Source of the DNA: Diploptera punctata
Taxonomy: Eukaryota; Arthropoda; Insecta; Blattodea; Blaberidae
Direction of reading: 5' to 3'
Length of the DNA stretch: 64,000 nt
Assembly: GCA_030220185.1 (NCBI GenBank)
Contig: JASPKZ010001597.1
Location: 124,001 to 188,000, forward strand
A model generated the notes under the pieces. That model was not told the DNA's origin, made no database searches, and was given only the letters and a program-made list of their open reading frames with translations. The translations under genes were made by a program, and so were the position numbers. Below, piece by piece: positions 20,669 to 30,868 of this stretch (position 1 is the stretch's first letter; the number at the start of each line of letters is the position of its first letter).

Positions 20669-23130
20669 ATCATCATCATCATAGTACATTCACGAATTTA
20701 GGCCATTTGTTGACCTGTTTCGGCCTCAAGAGAAACACCATCCAGAAGTCTTTTGAGTGGACGTCCTGGTCTTCTTCTTCCTGCAGGTTGATATCTTAAC
20801 ATTAGTTTGGGTATTCTGTGATCTTCCATTCGATGAACATGTTGTATCCATCTTGACTTATAATCAGAAATTTTGTTTTCTAAAGATTCCATGTGTAATT
20901 CTTCTAAGATGTCTTCATTTTTTTTGTGATCTAGTAGTGTGTATCCTGCAGTCCCCCGAAGATATCTCATTTCAGCAGATCTAAGTCTCTGTATATCCTT
21001 CTGTTTCAACGTCCATACTTCGCTACCATACAAAAGAGTTGGAAGAGCCAGTGTTTTATACACTTTCAGTCTTGAATGCTTTTGGACTAACTGTGGCTTG
21101 AAGATAGAATTTATTAACCCTAAAATTCTTAAAAATGTAGATATTTTTGCATTTACATCCTTTTCTTCTTCATATGAAGATATTGCATCCTAGATATGTA
21201 AAATTATTCACCTGCTCCAAAATTTTATTGTCCAGTACAATTTTACTTCTGACAGGATCTACACCTGAAATGCCATAATTTTTGTTTTTTCTGTAGATAT
21301 CTTTAATCCATATTCTTCTGTAATTTTGTTAAGTTCATACAGACCTTTCTGTAGATTATCTTCGGAATTTTCTATTATTATTTGGTCATCTGCAAACAAT
21401 AGGGTGTTTAATTTTCTATTTTCTGATATTCTTATTCCAAATTTATATGTTTTGTTCCAGCAACATATTACTTCATTGATATAAATTGCAAAGAGTGTTG
21501 GGGATAGGGGGCAGCCTTGTCTCACACCACGATTTATAATTCCTTCTTCAGAAAATCTGTTATTTAATTTAATCTTTATGGTGTTGTCTTTGTAAATATT
21601 TTGTATGTTCTGCCGAAGTAAATTTGGTATATTTCTGTCTTCCAATATATTTAAGAGTTTTGATCTCTTGACTGTGTCGAATGCTTTTTCAAAATCTATG
21701 AAAGCAAAATGTGTTTCTAAGTTGAATTCTCTTCTTTTTTCAAGCAATAGTTTAACAGAAAATGCTGAATCAATACAAGATCGTCCTTTCCTAAATCCAT
21801 TTTGACATTCCATAAGGAATTTTTCACTGAAACTTTTCAATTTTCCATTTAAAATGTCTGCATAAATTTTGTAGCATGTGTGTTTAACAAACTGATTCCC
21901 CTATAGTTGTCCATTTTTCTCTTGTCTCCTTTCTTGAACAGGGGTATAACAATGCTTGTCTTCCATTCTTGTGGTATATCTGCATTTTTGAATACATTAT
22001 TAAAGAAGGACAACAGTCTTTCATGGAACTGTTTGCCTGCATATTTGTACAATTCAGAATTCAAGCCATCTGTGCCAGTTGCCTTCCCATTTTTAATTTC
22101 TTTAAACTATTGTTCAATTCTTCCAATGATATTATGGAATCTGTCTCATTATTATTTCGGAAAATTGTATCTTCATAGCTATTGTCAGTCCAAAGACTTT
22201 TATAATAATTGAAAAAATCTTCTTTTGTTACTCCGCAATTAATTTTGGTAGATTCTTTAATATCTTTATTCAAATGTTTTAATATTTTGAAGGCATTAGG
22301 TTGGAGCTTATGCAAATCTGATTCTAAATGTGTAACAAAATTTAACCATGTTTTCCTATGTCTCTTTCTTATTTCCCTCTTAACAATAGCTCTACAGCGT
22401 TTGAATTCTATTTCATTTTCTACTTTCTTTGTGTTCAAATATTTTTTATAAGCTGCATTTTTTTCTTCAATCAATTGTTTTATTTGATCATCCCAGATTT
22501 TTAGAGTTCTATTTCTTCTTTGTTGTATATTTACTTTTCCTAAAGTTTCATTAGCTGCATTTTGAATTATCATTTTAATGTTTTTTCCATTCTTCTTCGA
22601 CATCATTACTTTCTGGAGTTGTAGCCATATATTGCTGAATTCTTCTCGAATATAACCATTTAATGCTGTCATCATAAAATAATTTTATCTCGTACTTTTG
22701 TTCTATGCTATGTTGTTGTTTCTTCTTTTTTAACCATCTTGGTGGAAATCTTATTCTTGCTTCTACTAGGTAGTGATCTGAACCAATATCATATCCTCTG
22801 TAGGCTCTGACATCGAGAAACAATTTAAAAATCTTATTATTTGCAATGAAATAATCAATGATTGATTTTGAGTCCTGACGATGCCAGGTATACTTATGTA
22901 TGTTTCTATGATTGTAAAAGGTATTCGTTATTTTCAGTTCATTGTAGATAGCAAAATCTGTTAATCTTGTCCCATTCCTATTGCTGGTTGGTTCGCCAAA
23001 TGTTCCAATATTATTGTTGACTTGAGCATTGCCCACTCTGGCATTTAAATCTCCTATTATGAGAATGTAATCATTTCTATTAATTTTGCTATAAATTTCT
23101 TGTAATATTTTATAAAATTCTTCATTGTCT
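20669..23130 (-). mobile_element. 5'-truncated LINE nested in the Gypsy integrase, (GAT)n tail
   Basis: The insertion is delimited by a perfect 12-bp duplication of Gypsy sequence, TCGTTCCACATC, at 20657-20668 and 23131-23142. It is 2462 bp long, in the same direction as the Gypsy element, and ends in (GAT)n. It starts in mid-endonuclease and carries the rest of the LINE. It split the HHCC finger of integrase, so the Gypsy copy was already in place. Confidence 0.95.
20698..23130 (-). pseudogene. Nested LINE: endonuclease end, reverse transcriptase, C-terminus
   Basis: The endonuclease half (22575-23130) shows I-I-G-D-L-N-A-R-V-G, S-I-I-D-Y-F and G-S-D-H-Y-L-V, so the last catalytic residues are present. 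A linker follows in another frame (22061-22675). The RT occupies 21849-22064 and 21259-21840 with Y-R-G-I-S-L-L-N, G-F-R-K-G-R-S-C-I-D-S, F-I-D-F-E-K-A-F-D, G-V-R-Q-G-C-P-L-S and F-A-D-D-Q-I-I-I. The C-terminal part (20698-21063) has L-L-Y-G-S-E-V-W and G-R-R-R-P-G-R-P. At least three frame changes inactivate it. The frame opening at 23219 begins in Gypsy sequence and is a chimera. Confidence 0.9.
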
Positions 23131-23430
23131 TCGTTCCACATCTTTAAACATATTTTCCCAATATTTATATAACTTGATTCTTTCGTATGTCCGATGTATA
23201 CCTCCAATTGGACATACATTAAATTCTTTTATTATTTGTAACTTTTGTTTCTCTGTTAATTCATCTCGATTTACTTCACCTACTAAGGGATATCTACTTA
23301 ATGCGTCGGCATTAGTGTTTTTAGTGCCTGCCTTGTCTAAGGCCTTGAAATCATATTCTGCCATCATAAGTTTCCATCTCATAACCCTTGTGTTTGTAGA
23401 TTCGGACTCTTTCATTTTATCTAATATGGT
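23131..23430 (-). pseudogene. Gypsy RNase H end and integrase N-terminus, cut by the LINE
   Basis: After an in-frame TAA (23431-23433) the same phase carries N-A-D-A-L-S-R-Y, the hallmark of the RNase H-integrase junction. G-G-I-H-R-T-Y-E-R-I-K, the His part of the integrase HHCC zinc finger, comes next. Reading stops at M-F-K-D-V-E-R where the LINE begins. The Cys-x2-Cys half is found 2.46 kb away at 20600-20660. Confidence 0.85.
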
Positions 23431-24911
23431 TTATCTAATTGATGGTTTATGATCGGTTACAATTACGAACCTCCTACCTAATAGATATGGCCTGAATTGT
23501 TTACATGCCCAAACAACGGCTAAAAATGCCTTATCAAATGTGGAATATCGTTCTTCTGCTTGATTTAACGTCCTACTGGCATAAGCTATCGGCCTATCTT
23601 CTCCGATTTCACCCTGACTTAATATGGCTCCAATTGCTACCTGACTTGCGTCTGTTGTTATTATAAAGGGCTGCGAAAAATCTGGATATCTCAGAACTGG
23701 TTCGTTAGTCAATAATAATCTTAAAGTATCAAAACTTTCCTCACATTGTTGATTCCAATCCCATTCTACACCCTTCCTTAATAGTTGTGTTAATGGCTTA
23801 GCAATTTCACTAAAACGTGGTATAAATTTTCAATAATATCCGGCTAAACCCAAGAACGATTTTACATCTTTCGTGTTTTTAGGAGTTGGGAACAACTGTA
23901 TCGCCCTTATCTTACTTTGATCAGGTTTGACTCCCTCTTTACCTATCACATGTCCTAGATACTGTAATTGTATTTTCAAGAATTCACACTTATCCGGTTC
24001 TAATTGTACTCGATATTCCTTCAATGTTTTGAATACCTTCCTCAAATTTATATTGTGTTCCTCTAGAGTAGCCCCGAGTATAATAATGTCGTCTAGATAC
24101 ACAAAACAATTTACTCCTAACATACCTGCCAATGCATAATTCATAAACCTTTGGTAAGTACTGGGCCCCCCCTTGACGCCAAACGGCATACGACAGAATT
24201 CGAAATGCCCGTCCCTGGTACTGAACGCGGTCTTCCTCCTATCTTCTTCCCGAACACTTATCTGCCAATATCCGCTCGCACAATTTAAAGCACTAAAATA
24301 TCTCGCCTTACCTAGCTGATCTAATATGTCTTGAATATTAGGTATTGGAAAGCTATCTCCTACCGAGTACTCATTTAATTTTCGAAAATCATTACAAATC
24401 CTCCATTTTTTATTTCATTATGCTAGTGGTAATCTACCTTCTTCGGCACGACAATTATAGGGAAATTATATGGTGATGTACTAGGCCTAATGATTTCTTG
24501 TTCCAACATGGTTTTGGTTTGGTCTTCCACTTATTTCCAATAAGCTTCCGGTATCCTATAGGGCTTTACATGTATAAATTGCTGTTCATTTAATGTAGGC
24601 GTACCAATCACATGCTTCACTGTTTTTATTTCTGTAAGCCTATCTCCTGGCAACCTGAAAATCTCTGAAAATTCCTTACATATTTCCCACACTTCGTCCT
24701 TTCCTTCTGTGATATGACCTAATCTTAACTTATTTCTTAACTCATTAATTCTTTCATTACCCATTAAATTTTGATTTCCTATAGATTCTGTCTTATCCCA
24801 TCGACTTAGTTCAGGTAGTTTATCTAATTTATACTCTTCCTGATTTAAATTAAGTACCATTGTCACGAATTTTTCCCCGTCGCAATATACTAAACTTTCT
24901 GCACAATAAAC
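23431..24911 (-). pseudogene. Gypsy reverse transcriptase and RNase H
   Basis: The linker (24531-24911) has F-S-E-I-F and H-V-I-G-T-P and ends at a TAA where a Gln codon is expected. After a frameshift near 24410-24430 come W-R-I-C-N-D-F-R-K-L-N, M-P-F-G-V and the catalytic V-Y-L-D-D. L-G-H-V-I-G and F-L-G-L-A-G-Y-Y follow, ending at a TGA where Arg (CGA) is expected (23830). RNase H continues in the same phase with T-T-D-A-S, A-Y-A-S-R-T-L and V-T-D-H-K-P. Together they convert the RNA into double-stranded DNA. At least three disabling changes are visible. Confidence 0.9.
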
Positions 24912-25352
24912 TTAATTTCCTAATTTCTGTCTCTCTATCCTATAATCACCTGGATTTATTTTCGTTTGAAATGCTACAAGAGTTTCACTCATAGGAGATA
25001 ATGGCTCTACTGATTTCCATGGAATATTTAACGTAATTTCGTGCTGTTGCAACCAATCTCTGCCTAACAATAAATCAAAATGTTTTATCTTCCCCGGCAT
25101 TATATCAAACAGCATCTCTTTTCCTTCCATTTCCAATTTCACTTTTCCTAAAGCTCGACACCGTTCTCCACTTACAGTACGAAATTCCTCACATAAAGGT
25201 ATAATATTGTTATTTGCACTTAAACTTTTTTTATTAACCATTGAGATACACGACCCTGTATCGACTAATGCTAAACCCTTTCCTTCTTTAATTTGAGGAC
25301 ATTGAACAATTATTTCATACTCATGTGTACTACCAACTTGATTTTTTACCAT
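24912..25352 (-). pseudogene. Gypsy aspartic protease
   Basis: The frame contains L-A-L-V-D-T-G-S-C-I-S-M-V with the catalytic Asp-Thr-Gly, and 65 residues later L-L-L-G-R-D-W-L, the second conserved block of retroviral-type proteases. It cleaves the Gag-Pol polyprotein. Its phase is -1 relative to Gag, and the two overlap by seven bases at a run of six T in the sense strand (25354-25359), which suggests -1 frameshift expression. A TAA at 24912-24914 ends it, but the same phase reopens immediately into the protease-RT linker. Confidence 0.9.
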
Positions 25353-27640
25353 GAAAAAATGTCCTTATTATTTTCATCTCCCAATGTTATGGTCCTTACT
25401 TCACTACTCTGTCGGCCTACTTCGCTTGTTATCTGTGTAACAGCGCCTACTTTATTTATTAGATCCTCTTGTGTAGGAATCTCTGGTTCGTGTTCTCGAA
25501 CACCGGACTCTTGGTCCACCTTACCGTGCCTTTTTACTTGGCAATTTACTACCGAGCGACATTCTCTTATGGAATGTCCTCCTGTGGAATCTTGGTCCAC
25601 TTTACCCTGCCTTTTTACTTGGCAATTTACTACCGAGCGACATTCTCTTGTAGAATGCCCTCCTGTGGAATCTTGGTCCACTTTACCCTGCCTTTTTACT
25701 TGGCAATTTACTACCGAGCGACATTTTCTTGTAGAATGCCCTCCTGTGGAATCTTGGTCCACTTTACCCTGCCTTTTTACTTGGCAATTTACTACCGAGC
25801 GACATTCTCTTGTAGAATGCCCTCCTGTGGAATCTTGGTCCACTTTGCCCTGCCTTTTTACTTGCCAATTTATTACCGAGCGACATTCTCTTGTAGAATG
25901 CCCTCCTGTGGAATCTTGGTCCACTTTGCCCTGCCTTTTTACTTGGCAATTTATTACCGAGCGACATTCTCTTGTAGAATGCCCTCCTGTGGAATCTTGG
26001 TCCACTTTGCCCTGCCTTTTTACTTGGCAATTTATTACCGAGCGACATTCTCTTGTAGAATGCCCTCCTGTGGAATCTTGGTCCACTTTGCCCTGCCTTT
26101 TTACTTGGCAATTTATTACCGAGCGATATTCTCTTGTAGAATGCCCTCCTGTGGAATCTTGGTCCACTTTGCCCTGCCTTTTTACTTGGCAATTTATTAC
26201 CGAGCGACATTCTCTTGTAGAATGCCCTCCTGTGGAATCTTGGTCCACTTTACCCTGCCTTTTTACTTGGCAATTTACTACCGAGCGACATTCTCTTGTA
26301 GAATGCCCTCCTGTGGAATCTTGGTCCACTTTACCCTGCCTTTTTACTTGGCAATTTACTACCGAGCGACATTCTCTTGTAGAATGCCCTTCTGTGGAAT
26401 CTTGGTCCACTTTACCCTGCCTTTTTACTTGGCAATTTACTACCGAGCGACATTCTCTTGTAGAATGCCCTCCTGTGGAATCTTGGTCCACTTTGCCCTG
26501 CCTTTTTACTTGGAAATTTATTACCGAGCGACACTCTCTTGTAGAATGCCCTCCTGTGGAATCTTGGTCCACTTTGCCCTGCCTTTTTACTTGGCAATTT
26601 ATTACCGAGCGACATTCTCTTGTAGAATGCCCTCCTGTGGAATCTTGGTCCAGTTTATCGTGCCTTTTTACTTGGCAATTTACTACCGAGCGACATTCTC
26701 TTGGGAAATGTCCTCCTTTTAAGACCGAGCGACATTCTCTTATGGAATGCCCTCCTGTTTTATTTTCGTACACCCCACTGTTTACATCCCTGCAATTCTT
26801 TACATAATGACACTTTTTCTGACTATTATTATTGGGGGTACTTACTTTCCCTTTCATGGAAAGACTCTCACTCTTTACTTGAATAGCTATGTCAATCAAT
26901 ATAGGAGGACCTAATTTTTCTATCACAGGTTTTAATATTTGTCTGATTTCGTCTAATACTATCCCTTGTACAAACATTTGTTTTCCTACATGAATCATAA
27001 TGTCTTGGACCCCTTCTATCTTAGCATTTTTCCAACCTGATGTTATTTTACACATTTAACTCCCCAAGTCGGCCATTATACTTTCCAATCTATTTCCCCA
27101 TTTACTCATCGATTCTTTCTCTTTTTGTCTCATTAAAGTTAGTTCTTGCACGTAATAATAGAAAGTTCTTTTTATAGCATACTGATTTTCTAATTTATGA
27201 TTGATATATTTCCATGTTATTTCTACACTCTCTCTATTGACTATATTAAGGATTCGTTTCGCATCCCCTGTAATTTTAGCGATGACATATTTTATAAGTA
27301 ACGCTCTCTGTGGTTCCGTCACTAATTGATACGCGTTTTCAACATTATCTATGAAATTATTTAATTCACTCGGCTTTGAACTATCGAAACCAGCACTAAA
27401 TAATTTAGCCATTTCCGAAACCGATGCTATTGGCCTATCCTCTAGTCTACCTTGTAATTGTTGCACTTGTTCATGTCCTCCATTATTATTGATTGAGCTA
27501 TTCAAGGGCTTTTGTACACTGAATAATGAAAAATACAAGAGTAACCTAACTCCGCAGAGTTTACCATTTACCTGGATCACGTGTCTTGTAGTAGACAGAC
27601 GTTCGCGTAGGTTGGCGCCTGTTAATGAAGAAATCAACAC
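25346..27640 (-). pseudogene. Gypsy Gag with a tandem zinc-knuckle-like array
   Basis: A single phase runs from 27640 to the stop at 25346, broken once by a TAA (27056-27058) followed directly by an ATG. The first 190 residues contain L-N-N-F-I-D-N-V-E-N-A-Y and W-G-N-R-L, typical of the capsid part of Gypsy Gag. The second part has an I-L-K-P-V-I-E-K segment and then about fifteen 27-residue repeats carrying C-R-S-V-V-N-C and G-G-H-S-T-R-E-C. G-H-x4-C is the second half of a retroviral CCHC knuckle, which binds genomic RNA. The codon at 27640 is GTG, so the true start is uncertain. Gag forms the particle in which reverse transcription occurs. Confidence 0.85.
25517..26735 (-). repeat. 81-bp tandem repeat, about 15 copies, in Gag
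   Basis: The unit is 81 bp, exactly 27 codons, so length changes keep the frame. The plus strand repeats ACATTCTCTTGTAGAATGCC and then CTCCTGTGGAATCTTGGTCC. Most units differ at only one to three positions. Edge units are more diverged (for example near 25520 and 26700), as expected when unequal exchange homogenises the centre. The whole-codon unit also leaves long open frames on the opposite strand, which are artefacts. Confidence 0.95.
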
Positions 27641-27995
27641 CTCCGCCGATCACAGGTCATGGAGTCCTAGGCTTGCGTCCACAATCAACCGGAAGACTTC
27701 TGTCAACGGGTTGCGGATGAGAGGAAGGAAGTGACACCTCGATGTCCGTCCCTTCGTCGTCCTACAGCTTCTCAGTCTTCTAGACCTAGAGGTCTCCATC
27801 GAGGTCTTCTAGAGCTAGAGCTCAATTTCCTTAGAATCACGCTAGAGATGTCCGTCGAGGAATTCCGGAATCGATGCTCAGCTATATACTGGATTCGGAA
27901 GCCGCCACACTGGTAAGAATTGAAGATGAGATTGAAGAAAATATAGTTGCTTGCAGATTTCACCAACCAGGTGTGTTAATTAACACCTTAAATTT

Positions 27996-28013
27996 CTCAC
28001 GGAGCTGCCACCA
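27996..28013 (-). promoter_or_regulatory. tRNA primer-binding site
   Basis: Five bases inside the 5' LTR the sense strand reads TGGTGGCAGCTCCGTGAG. It begins with the TGG that pairs with a tRNA CCA end. The primer tRNA was not identified. Confidence 0.65.
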
Positions 28014-28018
28014 TTTTA

Positions 28019-28509
28019 TGTTGTGTAATGTGGGTTCGGTAGCGTTTGGTTGGTGAAAAGGATAATTGTGTGTATATTAATTCGGTAGATTGGAAGATTA
28101 ATTATGGTATTATAGGTGATTATGGTGATTCAGGTTACGTTGAAGTCTTGAAGAATTAAAAGATGAAGTTATTAACAAAACAAAGTGTAGTTTTATTCAG
28201 TAAATGTGCGTCTGTCCTGGACACACATAAAATACAAAAAGCCAAGATTCTTCTCAAGACGGTGAATATATATTTTTTTCAGCCCCTTCGCAAAACACAG
28301 TACAAAGACATTTTCTTAAAGTAAAGAATGAACAGATATTTTTTTTGTATATAAGTCACCCTAGCTTGGTCCTTTTTTTACGACATGTGAGAGGGTGGCA
28401 TCTGACCAGTTTCAATTGACCTGTCTCCATTACGTATTCGTAAATCCGTTACACAATTTCTAAGTGTTTAAACTAGTAACTTCTCTTGTTAATAAATTTT
28501 TACAGTACA
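28019..28509 (-). repeat. Gypsy 5' LTR (491 bp)
   Basis: In the element sense it starts TGTACTGTAAAAA and ends ACACAACA. It carries an 11-bp stretch near 28208-28218 that the other LTR lacks. It would hold the promoter; no TATA box was assigned with confidence. Confidence 0.95.
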
Positions 28510-28731
28510 ATATTTCTTCATCATCTTTCTTGTGCTACGATAACTCACAAGATGAGCGTCGCTAAGATCTACAACTCCCATTTTCGAATTGTAGTTGAGT
28601 CCAACTTTAGGCTTTGTGACGACCTGGCCTTGAACCTTGGTAGATACCATCTTCTCATCATGCTCTGTACTTACGAGGCAAATATCCTTCTTATCCTTCC
28701 ACTTCATCACCATCCATTTATTCTTGTAGGC
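28510..28731 (-). pseudogene. piggyBac-like transposase, central part
   Basis: The minus strand reads K-W-K-D-K-K-D-I, V-S-T-E-H-D, K-P-K-V-G-L-N-Y-N and M-G-V-V-D-L-S-D. The last block carries the third catalytic Asp of piggyBac transposases (usually G-G-V-D-x-x-D). The frame runs into the Gypsy LTR at 28509. On its other side it is cut by the LINE tail at 28742-29232. The transposase excises and inserts at TTAA sites. Confidence 0.85.
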
Positions 28732-28741
28732 CGATACATGT

Positions 28742-29232
28742 GAGAAGACTGTATAACAGTGAATTACATGGTCTTTATATGAAGTCAGCCAGGTATAATG
28801 ATAACAGTTAAGTCTCGCAGACTGAGATGGGCAGGACATGTGGCACGAATGGTGAATGAAATACGTGCGTGGAAGCTTCTTGTAGGAAAACCAGAGGGAA
28901 AACACCCAGTTGTATATCACGAATGAGGTGGGAGAATAACATTAACTATGATTTGAGGAAAATCGATTATACAGATGATTGGAAAACATTGGCTCAGGAT
29001 AGGGATGTATGGAGAGATTAAGTCCGCGCGGCCATGAACATACGGGTTCGATAGTGCCAGTTGTAGATCACGAATGAGGTGGGAGAATAACATTAACTAT
29101 GATATGAGGGAAATCGATTATACAGGAGATGATTGGAAAACATTGGCTCATGATAGGGATGTATGGAGAGCTTATGTCCGCGCGGATATGAACATACGGG
29201 TTCGATAGTGCCAGTGAGTTAGTTAGTTAGGG
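28742..29232 (+). mobile_element. 5'-truncated LINE tail inside piggyBac, with an internal tandem duplication
   Basis: A 10-bp duplication of piggyBac sequence, CGATACATGT, lies at 28732-28741 and 29233-29242. The plus strand encodes R-R-L-R-W-A-G-H-V-A-R-M, W-K-T-L-A-Q-D-R-D-V-W-R and V-R-A-A-M-N-I, the C-terminus of a LINE ending in (GTTA)n. The last 151 bp occur twice in tandem (28906-29056 and 29057-29210). A related LINE lies at 35656-36620 on the other strand. Confidence 0.9.
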
Positions 29233-29820
29233 CGATACATGTTCTCCCTTCTTTAGCTTGGCTTCCCTTATTTCAATATTTACACCTTTTCTGTTTTGGC
29301 GTAAAGTTATAATTGCGTCAGTTCGTTGTTGACACAATTTTTCAAATCAGGACTCGTTAACGAGTTGTCCATGGTAACCATATATCACATGAGAGGGTTC
29401 ATTAGTTGCAACACAACTTTAGACCCATCAGCCTCATTTTTTAACGACTGGTCGAATATTGTATCCTTCCTTAAATATGTAAGTTCCACACGTAGCCCGA
29501 TTTCGCCTCGCATAATTCAAACGATTTAATGCCAAATCGGGAACGTTTAGAAGGAATGAACACTTTCCAGCTAGTCTTCCCTTCCACATCATCAACAACT
29601 CGTCTATCGAAATATCATAATCCACAGTGTAAACACTTCTAAATCTATCGTTAAGATGATTTAAAGTCTGTTTGAGTTTGTACAGTCTCTTAGATCCACA
29701 CGTCGCCTCATCATATTCCTCATTATTTACAAAATGTAAAATTTATGCAGAAGGTGGAATCTCCTTTCTGAAAAAAAGTTCCAAAAATATTGGGCTTTCC
29801 AAAATATTCCTGCTTGAAAC
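29233..29820 (-). pseudogene. piggyBac-like transposase, N-terminal and first catalytic part
   Basis: Reading towards lower coordinates the sense has K-R-L-Y-K-L-K and L-N-H-L-N-D-R-F. Next comes D-I-S-I-D-E-L-L-M-M-W-K-G-R-L with the first catalytic Asp. Then follow P-S-K-R-S-R-F-G-I-K-S-F-E-L-C-E and Y-V-W-N. Near 29360 it has V-T-M-D-N-S-L-T-S-P, which carries the second Asp. The pieces fall in several frames, so decay is advanced. The LINE tail at 28742-29232 separates this from the next fragment. No clear start codon or 5' terminus was found beyond about 29820. Confidence 0.82.
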
Positions 29821-29957
29821 ATAACTTTCATTTTCAGGTTGTTGGTGTAATCCTTGTAATAACAAAAATGCCAGCTAATTAATTATTTGCCATTATCCAT
29901 TACCTTCCATTTATGGGCTCTTGATCTATTTTCTTAAATGTGTTTTTTAGGAACTGC

Positions 29958-30059
29958 TCAGCATACTATTACTATTATCACTACTACTATTACTATTAGC
30001 TCTATTACTATTACCATTATCACTATTACTATTACCATTATCACTATTATTATTATTAA

Positions 30060-30092
<33 letters not shown>

Positions 30093-30868
30093 CACTATTA
30101 ATATTACTATTATCACTATTACTGTTACTACTATCTCTATTACTATTACTGTTATCACTATTGTTATTACAATTATCACTATTACTATTACTAGTATCAC
30201 TATTATCACTATTATTATTACTATTATCACTATTACTATTACTATTATCACTATTACTATTACTAGTATCACTATTATTATTACTAATATCACTATTATT
30301 ATTACTATTGTCACTAATAGTACTATAATCAATACTACTATTACTAATATCACTATTACAAATATCACTATTAATATTATCACTACTACTATTGCTATTT
30401 ACATTATTACTATTTCTATTATCACTACTACTATTACTATTATCACTATTGCTGTTACTATTATCATTATTACTTTTACTATTATCACTACTGTTACTAT
30501 TATTACTGTTACTATTATTAGTGTTAGTATTATCACAATTACTATTACTATTATCGCTATTATTATTACTTTTATCACTATTATTAATACAATTATCACT
30601 ATTGATATTACTATTTTCACTATTTCCAATATTATTTCTTATCACTATTATTATTACTATTATCACTGTTATTATTACTTTTATTAATATTATTATTTCT
30701 ATTATCGCTATGACTTTTTCACAAATACCATTATCGCTATAACTATTATCACTATTAATATTACTATTATCACTACTACTATTACTAATATTAGTATTAT
30801 TATTACTATTATCACTATTATTATTATTACTGTAATCGCTACTAGTATTATTACTATTATTATTATTA
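29958..30868. repeat. Degenerate (ACTATTATC)-type microsatellite
   Basis: About 900 bp of ACT, ATT and ATC triplets in a 9-18 bp higher pattern (CACTATTACTATTAC...). It adjoins the AATAAATAATAAT tail of the chimeric element that ends at 30869, so it probably grew from that tail. Open frames over it (repetitive Ile/Thr or Asn/Ser) are artefacts of the triplet period. Confidence 0.93.

Larger units (their letters stand above)
18182..28509 (-). mobile_element. Complete Ty3/Gypsy LTR retrotransposon (with a nested LINE)
   Basis: Two direct LTRs (18182-18661 and 28019-28509) bound the element. They start and end with TG..CA, and a 4-bp duplication, ATAT, lies at 18178-18181 and 28510-28513. A polypurine tract adjoins the downstream LTR and a primer-binding site the upstream one. 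On the minus strand the order is Gag, protease, reverse transcriptase, RNase H, integrase, which defines the Ty3/Gypsy group. Without the nested LINE (20669-23130 plus one 12-bp duplication) it is about 7.85 kb. By eye the LTRs differ by about 12 substitutions and one 11-bp indel, roughly 97% identity, so it is moderately young. Every ORF is broken. No envelope-like frame is seen. Confidence 0.95.

Noticed and set aside
22575..23219. A 214-codon frame as one LINE protein
   Set aside because: Its first 30 codons are Gypsy sequence read out of frame; the LINE begins only at 23130.
25517..26735. Regular repeats that could suggest a CRISPR array
   Set aside because: The 81-bp units are directly contiguous with no variable spacers and lie within a Gag frame of a eukaryotic retrotransposon.
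25293..26807. A 504-codon open frame on the plus strand across the Gag array, and a second one in another frame
   Set aside because: The 81-bp unit has no stop in these frames, so they remain open by repetition. The minus frame joins real Gag sequence on both sides; these do not.
29938..30742. Open frames with repeating Ile/Thr or Asn/Ser residues
   Set aside because: They arise from the ACT/ATT/ATC microsatellite.
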